Shown here: piece after piece, positions 63,205 through 64,000 of the stretch
Position numbering within the stretch: the stretch's first letter is position 1
Layout of the letters: every line of letters begins with the position of its first letter
Source of the DNA: UBA4644 sp034933145
Lineage (GTDB): Bacteria > Bacillota > Clostridia > Oscillospirales > Butyricicoccaceae
NCBI GenBank assembly: GCA_034933145.1
Contig: JAYFOA010000013.1
Location: 1-64,000 of the forward strand
Direction of reading: 5' to 3'
Length of the DNA: 64,000 nt
Notes under the pieces: generated by a model
Database searches by the model: none
Told to the model about the DNA's origin: nothing
What the model saw: the letters and a program-made list of their open reading frames with translations, nothing else
Position numbers and translations under genes: made by a program

Positions 63205-64000
63205 TTATGGTTCTGTCGGCGTAACAGGGGTTTCCGGATTCGTTGGCTCTTCCGGATTCGTCGGCTCTTCCGGGTTCGTCGGTTCTTCTGGGTTCGTCGG
63301 TTCCTCCGGGTTCGTAGGTTCCTCCGGATTGGTTGGCTCCTCTGGATTGGTCGGTTCTTCTGGATTGGTCGGTTCTACTGGAGTCGTTGGCTCCTCCGGT
63401 GGCTGCGTCGTATTGCCGTCGTTTTCGGCCGTATGCTCGGTGCAGTAAAGCATAGTGGAGGTTCCTGGCTTAGATAATCCCTGAGCCAGTTCATCCGCCG
63501 TCAAATCATATGGCAGGCAATAAATCTGATCTCCGATCGCAATATTTGAAGAGGGATATGCCCTATGGAGCAACATGGCGCCGATGGTCTTGACCTGATC
63601 TGCCGGGCAGTAAGGCGTCGCCAGCAAACCGGTTTTGCTGCAGATCTCACATGAAACATGGACATCGCAGGTCTGCGTCGGCACGTCCTCTGGAAAAAGG
63701 TAGGCCGTTGCTACACGACTGCCCCGTACATCCTGCGAACACCATTCATTGGGCAGTAATCCGCTGTCCGTGCAATATTGGGTCGCCACCAAATTGTCCG
63801 CATGCGTAAAGTTTTTCGATTCCTTGTCCTCCAACGCACGGGTCATGACCTCATGCCAGAGATAGAGCGCAGGGTTGGTGGAAAACTTCTGCAGGCTCTG
63901 CGGCGTATCATAGCCAAACCAGACAGCCCCCACATAATACGGCGTAATTCCGCAGAACCAACGGTCGTTATCCGAACTAGTGGTACCGGTTTTGCCGCCC
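63205..64000 (-). CDS. Class A penicillin-binding protein, C-terminal part (runs off right edge)
   Basis: Only the last 264 codons are present. They begin at the transpeptidase KTG motif (GGKTGTTSSDNDRWFCG), then YYVGAVWFGYD and LWHEVMTRAL, the usual sequence after the KTG box in PBP1A-type enzymes, which polymerise and cross-link peptidoglycan. After the enzyme core come paired cysteines (CDVHVSCEICSKTGLLATPYC) and a low-complexity tail of about eight NPEEPT repeats. The tail is extracytoplasmic by topology and could span the wall. The glycosyltransferase domain and SxxK motif lie outside the window. Confidence 0.9.
   Translation of the reverse strand, partial: GGKTGTTSSDNDRWFCGITPYYVGAVWFGYDTPQSLQKFSTNPALYLWHEVMTRALEDKESKNFTHADNLVATQYCTDSGLLPNEWCSQDVRGSRVATAYLFPEDVPTQTCDVHVSCEICSKTGLLATPYCPADQVKTIGAMLLHRAYPSSNIAIGDQIYCLPYDLTADELAQGLSKPGTSTMLYCTEHTAENDGNTTQPPEEPTTPVEPTNPEEPTNPEEPTNPEEPTNPEEPTNPEEPTNPEEPTNPEEPTNPETPVTPTEP
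63236..63379 (-). repeat. Eight 18-bp tandem repeats encoding NPEEPT
   Basis: Eight successive 18-base units of the form GGATTSGTYGGYTCYTCC (read on the plus strand) encode the hexapeptide NPEEPT in the PBP tail. The units differ mainly at third codon positions, so the protein repeat is conserved while the DNA has diverged. Copy number may vary between strains. Confidence 0.9.

Noticed and set aside
63236..63379. Short regular repeats that might be taken for a CRISPR array.
   Set aside because: The 18-base units are contiguous without spacers and encode an in-frame NPEEPT protein repeat.

Overview
The window (about mid-50s % G+C by eye) looks like a chromosomal segment of an anaerobic Clostridia bacterium, most likely an Oscillospiraceae-type gut organism. 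Supporting signs are the str-type order rpoB-rpoC-L7Ae-rpsL-rpsG-fusA, a CIRCE element in front of groES-groEL, class 1B PyrD with PyrK, an Rrf2 regulator driving rubrerythrin, a PhoP-type direct-repeat operator, a Firmicutes-type LexA box at recA, strong AGGAGG ribosome binding sites and frequent GTG/TTG starts. The genus is an inference. I saw no insertion sequence, phage, integron or CRISPR array. Most genes are on the minus strand.

Layout. 1-9.3 kb: RNA polymerase, ribosomal proteins and EF-G behind a strong promoter. 9.4-13.9 kb: methyltransferase, recD2, comF and a small membrane protein, preceded by a leader with riboswitch-like alternative hairpins. 14-19.6 kb: recA-recX-rimO-pgsA-cysS-acetyltransferase with a LexA site. 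19.6-25.6 kb: lipoprotein, response regulator, histidine kinase, DUF1385 protein, prmC, DUF2284 protein. 25.7-27.3 kb: a P-loop protein and a D,D-carboxypeptidase. 27.4-32.3 kb (plus): MBOAT acyltransferase, SGNH-like partner, mtaB and a methyltransferase. 32.4-34.5 kb: DUF5684, SPFH and NfeD proteins. 34.5-35.5 kb: a 1-kb stretch with no convincing gene. 35.5-37.5 kb: groES-groEL. 37.7-42.1 kb: a pyruvyltransferase/FrhB fusion, alanine racemase and a serine-hydrolase-like lipoprotein with lost catalytic residues. 42.4-43.8 kb: a MATE transporter. 43.8-48.3 kb: a phosphate module (Na/Pi cotransporter, PhoP/PhoR-like pair, HAD phosphatase). 48.4-51.0 kb (plus): a membrane protein, then an alpha-oxoamine synthase resembling serine palmitoyltransferase coupled to an SDR reductase. 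51.1-59.6 kb: pyrimidine operon pyrC-carB-pyrK-pyrD-pyrF-pyrE-pyrB without carA, its PyrB carrying a PyrI-type zinc tail. 59.8-64 kb: an unrecognised protein, rubrerythrin with Rrf2, tRNA-Leu, an acetyltransferase and the end of a class A PBP with a repeat tail.

The points most worth following are the switch-like leader before the 13.1-kb methyltransferase, the PhoP-box operator of the phosphate module, the possible sphingoid-base-type gene pair, the PyrB/zinc-domain fusion, the pyruvyltransferase/FrhB fusion next to alr, and the highly folded spacer between nfeD and the SPFH gene.
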